Assembly: GCA_018240565.1 (NCBI GenBank)
Contig: JAFEFO010000034.1
Span: forward strand, 124,001-188,000
DNA length: 64,000 bases
Source of the DNA: Pseudomonadota bacterium
Lineage (GTDB): Bacteria > Pseudomonadota > Gammaproteobacteria > Xanthomonadales > Rhodanobacteraceae
Direction: 5' to 3'
Part shown: positions 37,063-45,800 of the stretch, one piece after another
Layout of the letters: every line of letters begins with the position of its first letter
Numbering within the stretch: position 1 is the stretch's first letter
Position numbers and translations under genes: made by a program
The notes under the pieces: model-generated
Told to the model about the DNA's origin: nothing
Databases searched by the model: none
Seen by the model: only the letters and a program-made list of their open reading frames with translations

Positions 37063-39135
37063 ATGAGCAAGCAGGAAAACGTCATCAAGATTCTGCTGGT
37101 CGAGGACTCGGTCGAGGAAGCCGAGCAATTGATCAGCATGTTGCGCAACGGCGGCATCGCCGTGCGTCCCGCGCGCGCGGGCAATGCCGACGAGTTGCAG
37201 GCGCAACTGGCGACGCAAACCCCGGACTTGCTCCTGGTCAACCTGGCCGCACGCAGCCTTTCGCTCAAGGCCGTCGCCACCGCTGCCAACGCCACGGGCA
37301 AGGACATCGCCGTGATCGCCGTCACCGCCAGGGCGGATGAGGACACGGTGGCCAATGCCTTCGTCGAGGGCGCGCGCGCGCTGGCGCTGCGCAACCGCGC
37401 CGAACACGTGCAATCGGTTGCGCGCCGCGAGTTCGAGGCCTTGCTGATGCGCCGCAGCGTGCGTCGGCTGGAAGCGAGCCTGCGCGAGACCGAGCGCCGT
37501 TGCGAGGCGTTGCTGGACTCCTCGCGCGATCCCATCGCCTACGTGCACGAAGGCATGCACGTGCGCGCCAACAAGGCGTATCTGGAAACCTTCGGCTTCG
37601 AGGACTTCGAGGACATCGAAGGCATGTCGATCCTGGACATGATCGCGCCGGACGACGCCGAAGACTTCAAGGCCCTGCTGAAGAAGCTGTCCAAGGGCGA
37701 GAAGCCGCCGCAGAAACTCAACCTGAAGGCGCAGCGCGCCGATGGCAGCGCGTTCGACGCCAGCCTGGAATTCGCCGAAGCCAGCTACGAGGGCGAGCCC
37801 TGCCAGCAGATCATCTTCCGCCAGCAGACGGTGAGCGTTGAGATGGCCAAGGAGCTCGATGCCTTGCGCTCGAAGGATCTGGTCACCGACCTGTACAACC
37901 GCCAGCACTGCCTGGGCGAGCTCGAACGCATGGCCGGCGACGCGGCCAAGGGCCGCAACGACCAGGCCCTGCTGCTGATCGAGCCCGACAACTTCAAATC
38001 CCTGCTCGACACGGTGGGACTGGGCAATGCCGACCTGTTGCTCGGCGACATGGCCAACCTGATGCGCCGGCACCTGAAGGACACCGACATCGCCGGACGC
38101 TTCGGCGAGCATGCCTTCGGCGTGCTGCTTGCCGGGCACAACGCCGACGCGGTGCGCCAGTTGGCCGAAACGCTGCGCCATGCTTTCGAGGAACGCATCT
38201 TCGAGGTCGGCAAGCAGTCGGTGAACGCGAACGTCAGCATCGGCGGCACCCTGATCGGCGAGAAGAACGCGAATGCCCAGACCATCCTCAACCAGGCCAA
38301 CGGTGCGCTGCGCGCCGCGCAGGCCGAGGGCGGCAACCGCATCAACGTGTTCGATCCCGCGGCCAAGGACAAGGCCGACGAGGAGAAGAACAAGCACTGG
38401 CTCACCCTGATCAAGGACGCACTTGCCAACAACGGCTTCGTGCTGTTCTACCAGCCGATCATCAGCCTGCACGGCGCCGAGGGCGAGTTTTACGAGATCC
38501 TGCTGCGCATGACCGGCCCCAAGGGCGAGATCACGCCGAACTATTTCATGCCGATCGCCGAGCAGAACGGCCTGCTCGCCGCCATCGACCGCTGGGTCAT
38601 CGCTGCCGCGATCAAGGCCCTGGCCGAGCGCGAGAAAGCCGGCCACAAGACCACGTTCTTCGTCAAACTCACGCCGCAGTCACTGGACGACCAGACCCTG
38701 CTGCCATGGATCGCGCAGCAACTCAAGAACGCGCGCCTGCGCGGCGACGCGCTGGTGTTCGAGATGCCGGAGAGCAAGGTCGTCACCAGCCTGAAGCCCG
38801 CGCGCGCCTTCGTCACCGGGCTCAAGCAACTGCATTGCGGATTCGCGCTCGAACAGTTTGGCTCGGGCCTGAATTCGTTCCAGCTGCTCAAGCACGTCGA
38901 CGCGAACTACCTCAAGCTCGACCGCAATTTCATGGCCGAGCTGCCGAAGAACAAGGAACACCAGGAAAAGATCAAGGAACTGTGCGACCAGGCCCATCAC
39001 GCCGGCAAACTCACCGTCGCCGAATTCGTCGAGGACGCGGCGAGCATGTCGATCCTGTTCTCGTGCGGGGTGAATTTCGTGCAGGGAAATTTCTTGCAAG
39101 AACCCGAAAAAGTCATGGCCTACGAGACGGCATAA
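37063..39135 (+). CDS. fimX: FimX-like c-di-GMP receptor (REC-PAS-GGDEF-EAL)
   Basis: A 690-residue cytoplasmic protein. The receiver domain (residues 1-125) has the acidic pair Glu14-Asp15, but Asn60 takes the phosphoacceptor place (LLLVNLAA). A PAS domain covers about 145-265. The GGDEF domain is degenerate (GEHAF at 348-352) and so is the EAL domain (EILLRM from about 478). This set of losses, order and length is that of FimX, which binds c-di-GMP through the EAL pocket and drives type IV pilus assembly through PilZ in Xanthomonas and Pseudomonas. It stands between epmB and pyrH. Confidence 0.88.
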   Translation: MSKQENVIKILLVEDSVEEAEQLISMLRNGGIAVRPARAGNADELQAQLATQTPDLLLVNLAARSLSLKAVATAANATGKDIAVIAVTARADEDTVANAFVEGARALALRNRAEHVQSVARREFEALLMRRSVRRLEASLRETERRCEALLDSSRDPIAYVHEGMHVRANKAYLETFGFEDFEDIEGMSILDMIAPDDAEDFKALLKKLSKGEKPPQKLNLKAQRADGSAFDASLEFAEASYEGEPCQQIIFRQQTVSVEMAKELDALRSKDLVTDLYNRQHCLGELERMAGDAAKGRNDQALLLIEPDNFKSLLDTVGLGNADLLLGDMANLMRRHLKDTDIAGRFGEHAFGVLLAGHNADAVRQLAETLRHAFEERIFEVGKQSVNANVSIGGTLIGEKNANAQTILNQANGALRAAQAEGGNRINVFDPAAKDKADEEKNKHWLTLIKDALANNGFVLFYQPIISLHGAEGEFYEILLRMTGPKGEITPNYFMPIAEQNGLLAAIDRWVIAAAIKALAEREKAGHKTTFFVKLTPQSLDDQTLLPWIAQQLKNARLRGDALVFEMPESKVVTSLKPARAFVTGLKQLHCGFALEQFGSGLNSFQLLKHVDANYLKLDRNFMAELPKNKEHQEKIKELCDQAHHAGKLTVAEFVEDAASMSILFSCGVNFVQGNFLQEPEKVMAYETA

Positions 39136-39151
39136 GACTGCGTGAGTCGGA

Positions 39152-39157
39152 TACAAT
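39152..39157 (+). promoter_or_regulatory. Candidate -10 box of pyrH
   Basis: TACAAT lies 33 bases before the pyrH ATG and 17 bases after the fimX stop. No strong -35 box is visible. Confidence 0.45.
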
Positions 39158-39189
39158 ACGGGCGTTTTGCCCACCCGCAGGAGCCGCGC

Positions 39190-39906
39190 ATGCCCGCCGC
39201 ACCAAAGTACAAACGCATCCTGCTCAAACTTTCCGGCGAGGCCCTGCTCGGCAAGGCCGACTACGGCATCGACCCCCAGGTGATCGGGCGCCTGGCGCGC
39301 GAAACGATCGAAGTGCAGCAGGCCGGCGTCGAAGTCGGCATCGTCATCGGCGGCGGCAACATCTTTCGCGGCGAAGGTTTGGCCGCCACAGGCATGGACC
39401 GCGTCACCGGAGATCACATGGGCATGCTGGCGACCGTGATCAACGCGCTGGCGATGCAGGACGCGCTGGAAAAGCTCGGCGCCCATGTGCGCGTGATGAG
39501 CGCGATCAAGATCAACCAGGTGTGCGAGGATTTCATCCGCCGCCGCGCGATCCGGCACCTGGAAAAAGGCCGCATCGCGATCTTCGCCGCCGGCACCGGC
39601 AATCCGTTCTTCACCACCGATTCCGCCGCCGCATTGCGCGCCATCGAAATCGACGCCGACCTGCTGCTCAAGGCCACCAAGGTCGATGGCGTGTACAGCG
39701 CCGATCCGAAAAAGGACAAGAGCGCGCAACGCTTCGAGCACCTGAGCTACGACCAGGTCATCGAACGCAAGCTCGCGGTGATGGACACCGCCGCCATCGC
39801 CCTGTGCCGCGATCACAAGCTGCCACTGCGCATCTACGACATGAGCCGCGAAGGCGACTTGATGCGCATCATCCAGGGCCAGGCGATCGGCACCCTGGTC
39901 AGCTAG
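39190..39906 (+). CDS. pyrH: Uridylate kinase
   Basis: A 238-residue amino-acid-kinase-fold enzyme that phosphorylates UMP. Conserved parts are [55 protein letters not shown] and [14 protein letters not shown]. The ATG was chosen 16 codons inside a longer frame, where the family N-terminus begins. The usual downstream neighbour frr is absent here and lies 24 kb away. Confidence 0.95.
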   Translation: MPAAPKYKRILLKLSGEALLGKADYGIDPQVIGRLARETIEVQQAGVEVGIVIGGGNIFRGEGLAATGMDRVTGDHMGMLATVINALAMQDALEKLGAHVRVMSAIKINQVCEDFIRRRAIRHLEKGRIAIFAAGTGNPFFTTDSAAALRAIEIDADLLLKATKVDGVYSADPKKDKSAQRFEHLSYDQVIERKLAVMDTAAIALCRDHKLPLRIYDMSREGDLMRIIQGQAIGTLVS

Positions 39907-40125
39907 CCCGGGAACCACTCGCGGCATTTTGCGTGCCATAAGCCGTTCGTCACGAACTTCGAAAATTCTTCCGCCGTTCGCCGGCGGCGTGTAACCGTGC
40001 GCGGCTTTTTCCTATCTATGGGATTGAAGGCCCCGCCTTCAACGTCAGCCGGAACGCCGACGCCTTGAGCACCTCGCCAGCCCGTTAGCGGAAAACCTGC
40101 GGCAGGTCATCAAGAGGAATAGGTC
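39907..40125 (+). other. Gap after pyrH, left edge of the accessory block
   Basis: A 219-base non-coding stretch. It holds a 6-bp hairpin (CCGCCG/CGGCGG) and a run of five T about 20 bases further on, which may weakly end pyrH transcription. AGAGGAATAGG at the end serves the next gene. I found no direct repeat shared with the right edge near 63.9 kb. Confidence 0.4.
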
Positions 40126-40446
40126 ATGAAACGCAATACATCGATTCTCGTTTGTCTCGGCCTGTTGGCCGCCTCCAGCCTTGCCAGCGCAGCGCAGCTC
40201 GAGCCAGTGCATGTCCGGGGCACTGCCGTGGATTGCACGCCGCCCAATTCCCGCGCCGTGTGCTCGGCCTGGCACGCGCAGATCCGTCGCAATTTCACCC
40301 TGCGCGAGATCGGCATGTTGTTCGGCGCACGCACGAGCTATCCGAACTACACCGCCAGTTTCGACCGCGTGCAGGCGCGCTACGACAATCTGCGCGCTTC
40401 GTTCGCGGCAAACCTTGGCAACAACCCCGCGGTCGCGAGCAAGTAA
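40126..40446 (+). CDS. Small exported protein of unknown function
   Basis: A 106-residue protein with a clear signal peptide (MKRNTSILVCLGLLAASSLASA, cleaved near residue 22). The mature part is about 84 residues with two Cys (DCTPPNSRAVCSAW) that could form a disulfide, then helical sequence ending in a Pro/Ala tail. I do not recognise the family. A strong ribosome site (AGAGGAATAGG) precedes it and a terminator follows, so it is a monocistronic gene, probably well expressed. Confidence 0.75.
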   Translation: MKRNTSILVCLGLLAASSLASAAQLEPVHVRGTAVDCTPPNSRAVCSAWHAQIRRNFTLREIGMLFGARTSYPNYTASFDRVQARYDNLRASFAANLGNNPAVASK

Positions 40447-40482
40447 CCTTCTCGCACGCCCAACCGTCCACGTCGAGTATTT

Positions 40483-40508
40483 GCCCCGCCCCGCGCGGGG
40501 CTCTTTTT
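40483..40508 (+). terminator. Rho-independent terminator of the small exported gene
   Basis: A 7-bp stem GCCCCGC/GCGGGGC with a 5-base loop is followed by TCTTTTT, 37 bases after the stop. Confidence 0.85.
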
Positions 40509-40591
40509 GGTGCGCCTGGCCTGTAATCGAAGGCCGCTTTTTCCGAATGAGATAGCGACACCCACACGAAACATCGTCAGGACCTGCGACC

Positions 40592-41230
40592 ATGCCTGCC
40601 TATGCCTTCGACTTTCGCCGCTCGTGCAGCAACCTCGACATGCGCCCGGAGCATTCCGGCATCTTCACCGTGGGTGTCGCCGCGCTGAAGCTGGACGCTG
40701 ACGCCGTGCGGCGCTTCAACGCGCTGGTCGTTCGCCTGGCGCCGGAGCATCCCCCGTTCAGCGCCGACCAGATCGCCGGCGCGGCGCGCCGCGTGCTGCG
40801 GGCGCTGGCGCATGACGAGGAATCGGCCTTCATCCGCGTACGCGTGCGCCGCATCGGCGAGTTGCGCGCGGCCGATGCCGACAGGCGCTGGGAGATGGAT
40901 GCGAAGCTGCGTGCGGATCTGCGCGCCTTGATCGAATACCTGGATTCGCCGGACGGCCTGATCCCCAACCACGTGCGCGGCATCGGCATGCTCGATGACG
41001 CGATCCTGGTCGACGTGGCGATGCCGCGATTCCGCGCCGAACTGGACGAATACGCGGACTTCCGCCGCTTCTGCATGGCGGCCGAAGCCGCCGGCGAAAC
41101 GGCGGAGATCGATCGCGCCTACTGGCAAGCCGAACGCGAGCAGGAACGCCGGCTGGAAGCGCAGTTGCGGCGCGTGCGCGCAAGCCGGTTCGCGCCGGAC
41201 GATGGCATGCAAGGCTTCCGCGTGCGCTGA
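40592..41230 (+). CDS. Protein with a YkvA (DUF1232)-like segment
   Basis: A 212-residue mostly helical, charged protein without signal peptide. Residues about 115-140 (YLDSPDGLIPNHVRGIGMLDDAILVDVAM) resemble the I-P-D-x-I-P-x-x-G-x-x-D-D-x-x-V core of the YkvA/DUF1232 family, though the second Pro is missing. The last 50 residues form an Arg/Glu-rich helix. Function unknown. It precedes the first sigma factor by 75 bases and may or may not belong to that cassette. Copy 2 of the cassette has no equivalent. Confidence 0.6.
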   Translation: MPAYAFDFRRSCSNLDMRPEHSGIFTVGVAALKLDADAVRRFNALVVRLAPEHPPFSADQIAGAARRVLRALAHDEESAFIRVRVRRIGELRAADADRRWEMDAKLRADLRALIEYLDSPDGLIPNHVRGIGMLDDAILVDVAMPRFRAELDEYADFRRFCMAAEAAGETAEIDRAYWQAEREQERRLEAQLRRVRASRFAPDDGMQGFRVR

Positions 41231-41305
41231 GCACGACGCCGGGGCTTTTGGATTGTGGCAATATCAGGCCAGATCGTTGGCGACACACGGAGGCGTTGGG
41301 CGCCG

Positions 41306-42004
41306 GTGCGTTTCGAGACCACCCGATGGAGCATGGTGTTGCACGCGGGCGATACCCGCGGCGCGCTGGAGACGCTGTGTCGCACGTACCGGCCGCCGGT
41401 ACTGGACTACATCCGTCATCGCGGCTATCCCGCCGACAGCGTCGAGGATCTGGCGCAGGCGTTCTTTGCCCAGTTCATCGAGCATGCCTGGCACGCGAAC
41501 GCGGATCCTGCGCGTGGGCGTTTCCGCGCCTTCCTGCTCACCGCGCTCAAGCGCTTCCTGATCGACACGGACGAACGACTGCATGCGAAAAAACGCGGGG
41601 GCGCGATGCAGTTCCGCTCCTTCGACCAGACCGCGACAAACCCCAGCACGCTGGACAACCTCGCCGGCGACCAGACGCCGGACCTCGCCTTCGAACGCAG
41701 TTGGGCGGCAACCCTGCTGGCGACCGCCATGCGCCGCTTGCGCACCGAAGCCGAGGAAGCCGGCAAACTGGCCATGTTCGACCAGTTGCGCGAATTCCTG
41801 GGCGAGCGCCCGGACGAGGCCGATTACGCCCGTGTGGCTCAGGTACTCAACCTGCGGCGCAACACGCTGGCCGTGGCGGTGCATCGCCTGCGCCATCGCC
41901 TGCGCGAGCTGATTCGCGACGAACTGGCGCAAACGACCACCAGCAAGGCCGAGCTGGAAGCCGAAATCCAGGCGCTGCGCCACAGTCTTGGGCGTATCCT
42001 GTAA
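41306..42004 (+). CDS. ECF-like sigma factor A, cassette copy 1
   Basis: A sigma-70 ECF-type protein of about 232 residues. The N-terminal FETTRWSMVLHAG is a hallmark of ECF sigmas that sit beside Ser/Thr kinases. Region 2 is LCRTYRPPVLDYIRHRG...EDLAQAFFAQFIE, and RGRFRAFLLTALKRFL continues it. Region 4 helix-turn-helix is YARVAQVLNLRRNTLAVAVHRLRHRLRELIRDELAQT. The GTG at 41306 (GGAGG 12 bases before) aligns with the start of its paralogue at 54569. A GTG 17 codons earlier (41255) is the alternative. No anti-sigma gene is present. The adjacent kinases could fill that role, as in EcfP/PknT and EcfK/PknS. Confidence 0.8.
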   Translation: MRFETTRWSMVLHAGDTRGALETLCRTYRPPVLDYIRHRGYPADSVEDLAQAFFAQFIEHAWHANADPARGRFRAFLLTALKRFLIDTDERLHAKKRGGAMQFRSFDQTATNPSTLDNLAGDQTPDLAFERSWAATLLATAMRRLRTEAEEAGKLAMFDQLREFLGERPDEADYARVAQVLNLRRNTLAVAVHRLRHRLRELIRDELAQTTTSKAELEAEIQALRHSLGRIL

Positions 42005-42094
42005 ATGTCCGGTCGCGGCCGTCCCATCGTGCTGTAATCTTCGGCGGCAATTCCGGAAAGGGTGTCCAGGTTCGCTATTCGAGGACAGGACGCG

Positions 42095-42823
42095 ATGATG
42101 ATTTCCACCCATCGTTCTTCGCAGGATCGTTTCGCCACGACGCGCTGGTCCGTGGTCATGCACATGGCCGCCTCGCCCGAAACGGACGCCGGCGATGCGC
42201 TGACCGAGCTGGCGCAGCGCTACTGGTTCCCGGTCTATGCCTACCTGCGCCGCTGCGGACACGCACCGGCACTGGCCCAGGAAATCGCCGGCGCCTTCCT
42301 GCAGCGCCTGCTGCGGCAGTTCCGCGACGGCGAAGCCACGGCGCCACGCGGACACTTCCGGCGCTTCCTGCTCGCGCAACTCAACGCCTTCCTCGCCGGC
42401 GACTGGCGCGAAAACACCGAGCAACCCGAAGCGCGCAACCTGTTGCCACCCGTGGAACTGGAAACGCGTTACCGCACCGAATTGATCGACAGCGGCTCGC
42501 CCGAGGACGCCTACCAGCGCAGCTTTGCGCTGGAAGTCCTGGCACGCGCGATCAAGCGCCTGGGCAGCGAGGCCAACCGCGCGGGCCACCAGGACATGTT
42601 CGATGCATTGATGCCATTCCTGGGCAACGAACCGACACCCGGCGTGCTTGATGCGCTGGCGCCGTCCTTGCACACACGCCCCCTGGCCCTGCTGGTGGCG
42701 CTCAAGCGCCTGCGCCAGCGCTTTCGCGAGCTGGTCGGCGAAGAGCTGGCCGATACCGTGACCAACTCGGAAGAACTGGCGGCGGAAAACGCCGCCCTGC
42801 ATGCGGTGTTGCGCGGCGCCTGA
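42095..42823 (+). CDS. ECF-like sigma factor B, cassette copy 1
   Basis: A 242-residue second sigma-like protein, clearly distinct from the one before it. It shares the opening FATTRWSVVMH, the region 2 pattern LAQRYWFPVYAYLRRCGH, and RGHFRRFLLAQLNAFL. The region 4 helix is LALLVALKRLRQRFRELVGEELADTV, where the turn before the recognition helix is altered from the canonical form. Its close relative is the gene at 55342. GAGGACAGGA precedes the ATG; a GTG 11 codons earlier is possible. It stops 2 bases before the first kinase. Confidence 0.78.
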   Translation: MMISTHRSSQDRFATTRWSVVMHMAASPETDAGDALTELAQRYWFPVYAYLRRCGHAPALAQEIAGAFLQRLLRQFRDGEATAPRGHFRRFLLAQLNAFLAGDWRENTEQPEARNLLPPVELETRYRTELIDSGSPEDAYQRSFALEVLARAIKRLGSEANRAGHQDMFDALMPFLGNEPTPGVLDALAPSLHTRPLALLVALKRLRQRFRELVGEELADTVTNSEELAAENAALHAVLRGA

Positions 42824-42825
42824 CC

Positions 42826-45800
42826 ATGTCGTCGGCCGCCACCGCCGTCGCTGGCGCCGACCCGCCGCGCAGCCTGCGCGCAAATTCGAGTGCGATCGCC
42901 GACCTCGCGTTCGCCGACCTGCTGGGGCCGAACGGATCGATCGACGGTACCTTGAGCCGGTTGTCCGAGGCGGCATTGGTGCTGGATCTGTCCGATCCCG
43001 AGCAGCGCCGGCTCGGCGATTACGAACTGATCGAACTCATCGGCGAAGGCGGCATGGGCGTGGTCTATCGCGCGCGGCAACTGAGCCTGGATCGCGAAGT
43101 CGCGGTGAAATTGCTTGCCGCCGGACCCTGGGCCTCGCGCGAATTCGTGCAGCGCTTCGTCAACGAGGCGCGCAACGCGGCACGCATGCAGCACCCGAAC
43201 ATCGTCGCCATCTACGAGGTCGGCGCCGCGGAGGAGCTGCATTTTTTCTCGATGCGACTGATCCGCGGCGAAAGCCTTGCCGCCGTCATCAAGCGCGATG
43301 GCAAGCTCGCGCCACAGCGCGCGGCGACGCTGCTGCGCACCATCGCCGAGGCGGTGGACTACGCCCATCGGCTTGGGGTTCTGCACCTGGATCTTAAACC
43401 CGCCAACGTGCTGCTCGATGAGAATGGCGATCCGCACGTGGCTGATTTCGGCCTGGCGCAAAAGCTCGAACCGGGGCTTGCCGCGGACAATCACGAAGTT
43501 TCCGGAACGCCCAGCTACATGGCGCCGGAACAGGCCACCGCCGGCGTGCAGAAGATCACGCCAGCCACCGACGTATGGGGTCTGGGCGCGATCGGCTATG
43601 AACTCGCCACCGGCCAGCCGCCGTTCCTGGCCGATTCGGCGCAGGACACGCTCAAGCTCGTCGTCGGCAGCGCCCTGCTTTCGCCACGCGAGCTGGAACC
43701 CACCCTGCCGCGTGACCTCGCGGCGATCATCGAAAAATGCATGGCGCGCGACGCCGCGATGCGCTATGCCAGCGCGCGCGAACTCGCCGATGACCTGGGC
43801 CGCTTCCTCGAGCATCGCCCGGTGCAGGCACGGCCCCTGGGCGCGCCGCAGCGCGTGTGGCGCTGGGCGCAGCGCCAGCCCTACATCGCGGTGTTTGGCA
43901 CGCTGTTCCTGCTTGCCCTCATCGGCGGACTCATCGGTGTAAGCGTGCAGTGGCGGCGTGCAAACACGAATGCTGACCTCGCACGAAAGACCTTGTGGGA
44001 CTCACGCACCGATACCGCACAGAAGCAGATCGAACAAGGCGACGCGTATCCCGCGCTCGCCGACGCCGTGGCCAACCTGCGCGAGATGCAAGCCCACGGC
44101 GATCACCACGATGCCGCCCTCGAACGCCTGCGCATCGGCACGGTGCTTGCCAATGCGCCGCAGCTGATCGACGTCATTCCGCGGATTCTCCCCAAGGGCG
44201 ACACCGCCGACGCCATCGCGATTTCGCCGGACGCCAAAACCATCGCCCTCTCGGATTCGCGGATGGTGTACCTCGTCGACGTCGCCAGCGGCAAGGAACT
44301 GTGGAAAGCGGACACGACCGACAAATCCTTCGGCATGATGAGCATCCACAACGACACCCTTGGCGAACTGCGCTTTTCCACGGACGGTCATCGCCTGATC
44401 GCCTACACGTTCGCTTTTTATCCCGGCGGTGCTTGGTCGACGATGCGCCCGCACGTCATCGACAGCGTGCTGATCGACGTCGCCGCGGGCAAAGTCGTCG
44501 AACCGCCGCGCGAATTTGCCGACTTTCTCGCCACCAGCTACAGCGACGACGGCCGTTACGCACTGCTGTTCGACAAACACGGCGGCATGCAGCGCTGGCG
44601 CTCGCTGCCGTGGACGCCGGACGGCGACAAGGTCGTAATCGCAGGCAACATCGACAACGCCGTCACCGCCGGTCCCCTGCTCGGCGAGGCGCTGCTCACG
44701 CCCGATGGCGCAACCGTGATCCTGGCCGGCGACGCCAATCTGACGTTTCGCGCGCTCGACGCCGAACACCTGCGTCCGCTGCGTGCGCTCAAGCTCGATT
44801 CCACGCGCGGCCGCGCGACGGCGTGGGCGTTGCGTCACGACGGCCGGCAGATCGCCATCGGCACGGTCACGGGCCAAATTGTTTTGTGGGACCCGCAAAG
44901 CGGCGAAGCGGACTGGCTGCGTGCGCAGCTCCCAGGCCGTATCGCCGTGCTGCGTTTCAGCGCGAACGACAGCCGCCTGCTGGCCGCCTCGAACGACCCG
45001 AGCGAATTGCGCGTGTTCGATCCGCGCACCGAAACGCCGATCGCCGAGCCGGTCAGGCTCAGCGCCAGCGATGCGCGCGAATTGGAGTATGGCATCGACG
45101 CCTGGTTCGGCAAGAATGCGAATACCTTGCTCACGCGCCACATTTACGGCAAGGCCACGCTATGGCAATTGCCGGAACCGGGCTTCCCGCCGCAGGCGCC
45201 CGTCGTCGCCGCACCGGTGATGGCCGCGAACAACGCGCAATTCGCGCTGGCGACGGATGCGCGCTCGCGCCTGCTGGCCACGTTCGACAACGGCCAGATC
45301 AAGCTGTGGCGATTGCGCCCGCCGCCGTTGAATGATCGCGTTGCCGCGCCGATGGTGTCGGACGAACTGCGCTTTGATGGCAGGTTCCTCGTTTCCGTCG
45401 ACGGCAATCGCGCAAGCGTGTTCGACGTTGCGACGAACCAGACCATCGGCAAAACCATCGCGCTGCCGGAAGCGCCGACGTTCGCCGGACTTGACGGCAG
45501 CAGCGAACGATTGATCGCCTTCGCCGGGCGCGAAATATCCTGCTGGAATTGGCGCAGCGGGAAGCCCTGCTGGCCGGTGATCGCATTGCCCGATTCGCCG
45601 CTGCGCCTGAGCCTTGCCGCCAACGCGCCGGTGCTGGCCGTTTCCAGCGGCAGCAACGACGCCGGCAAATTCTTCGAGCAGGTACGCATCATCGACCTTG
45701 CTACCGGCGCGCTGCTCGGCAACGCGCTCACCCTGCCCGGCCCGCTCGGCACGCTGCGCCTGTCCGGCGACGGCAAACGGCTGCTCGCCTGGCAGGACAA

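Noticed and set aside
41231..41305. Shared regulatory motif in front of both sigma A genes (GCAA ... AGATCG)
   Set aside because: The similarity to the region before 54569 needs gaps and covers only about ten matching bases; too weak without more copies of the cassette.
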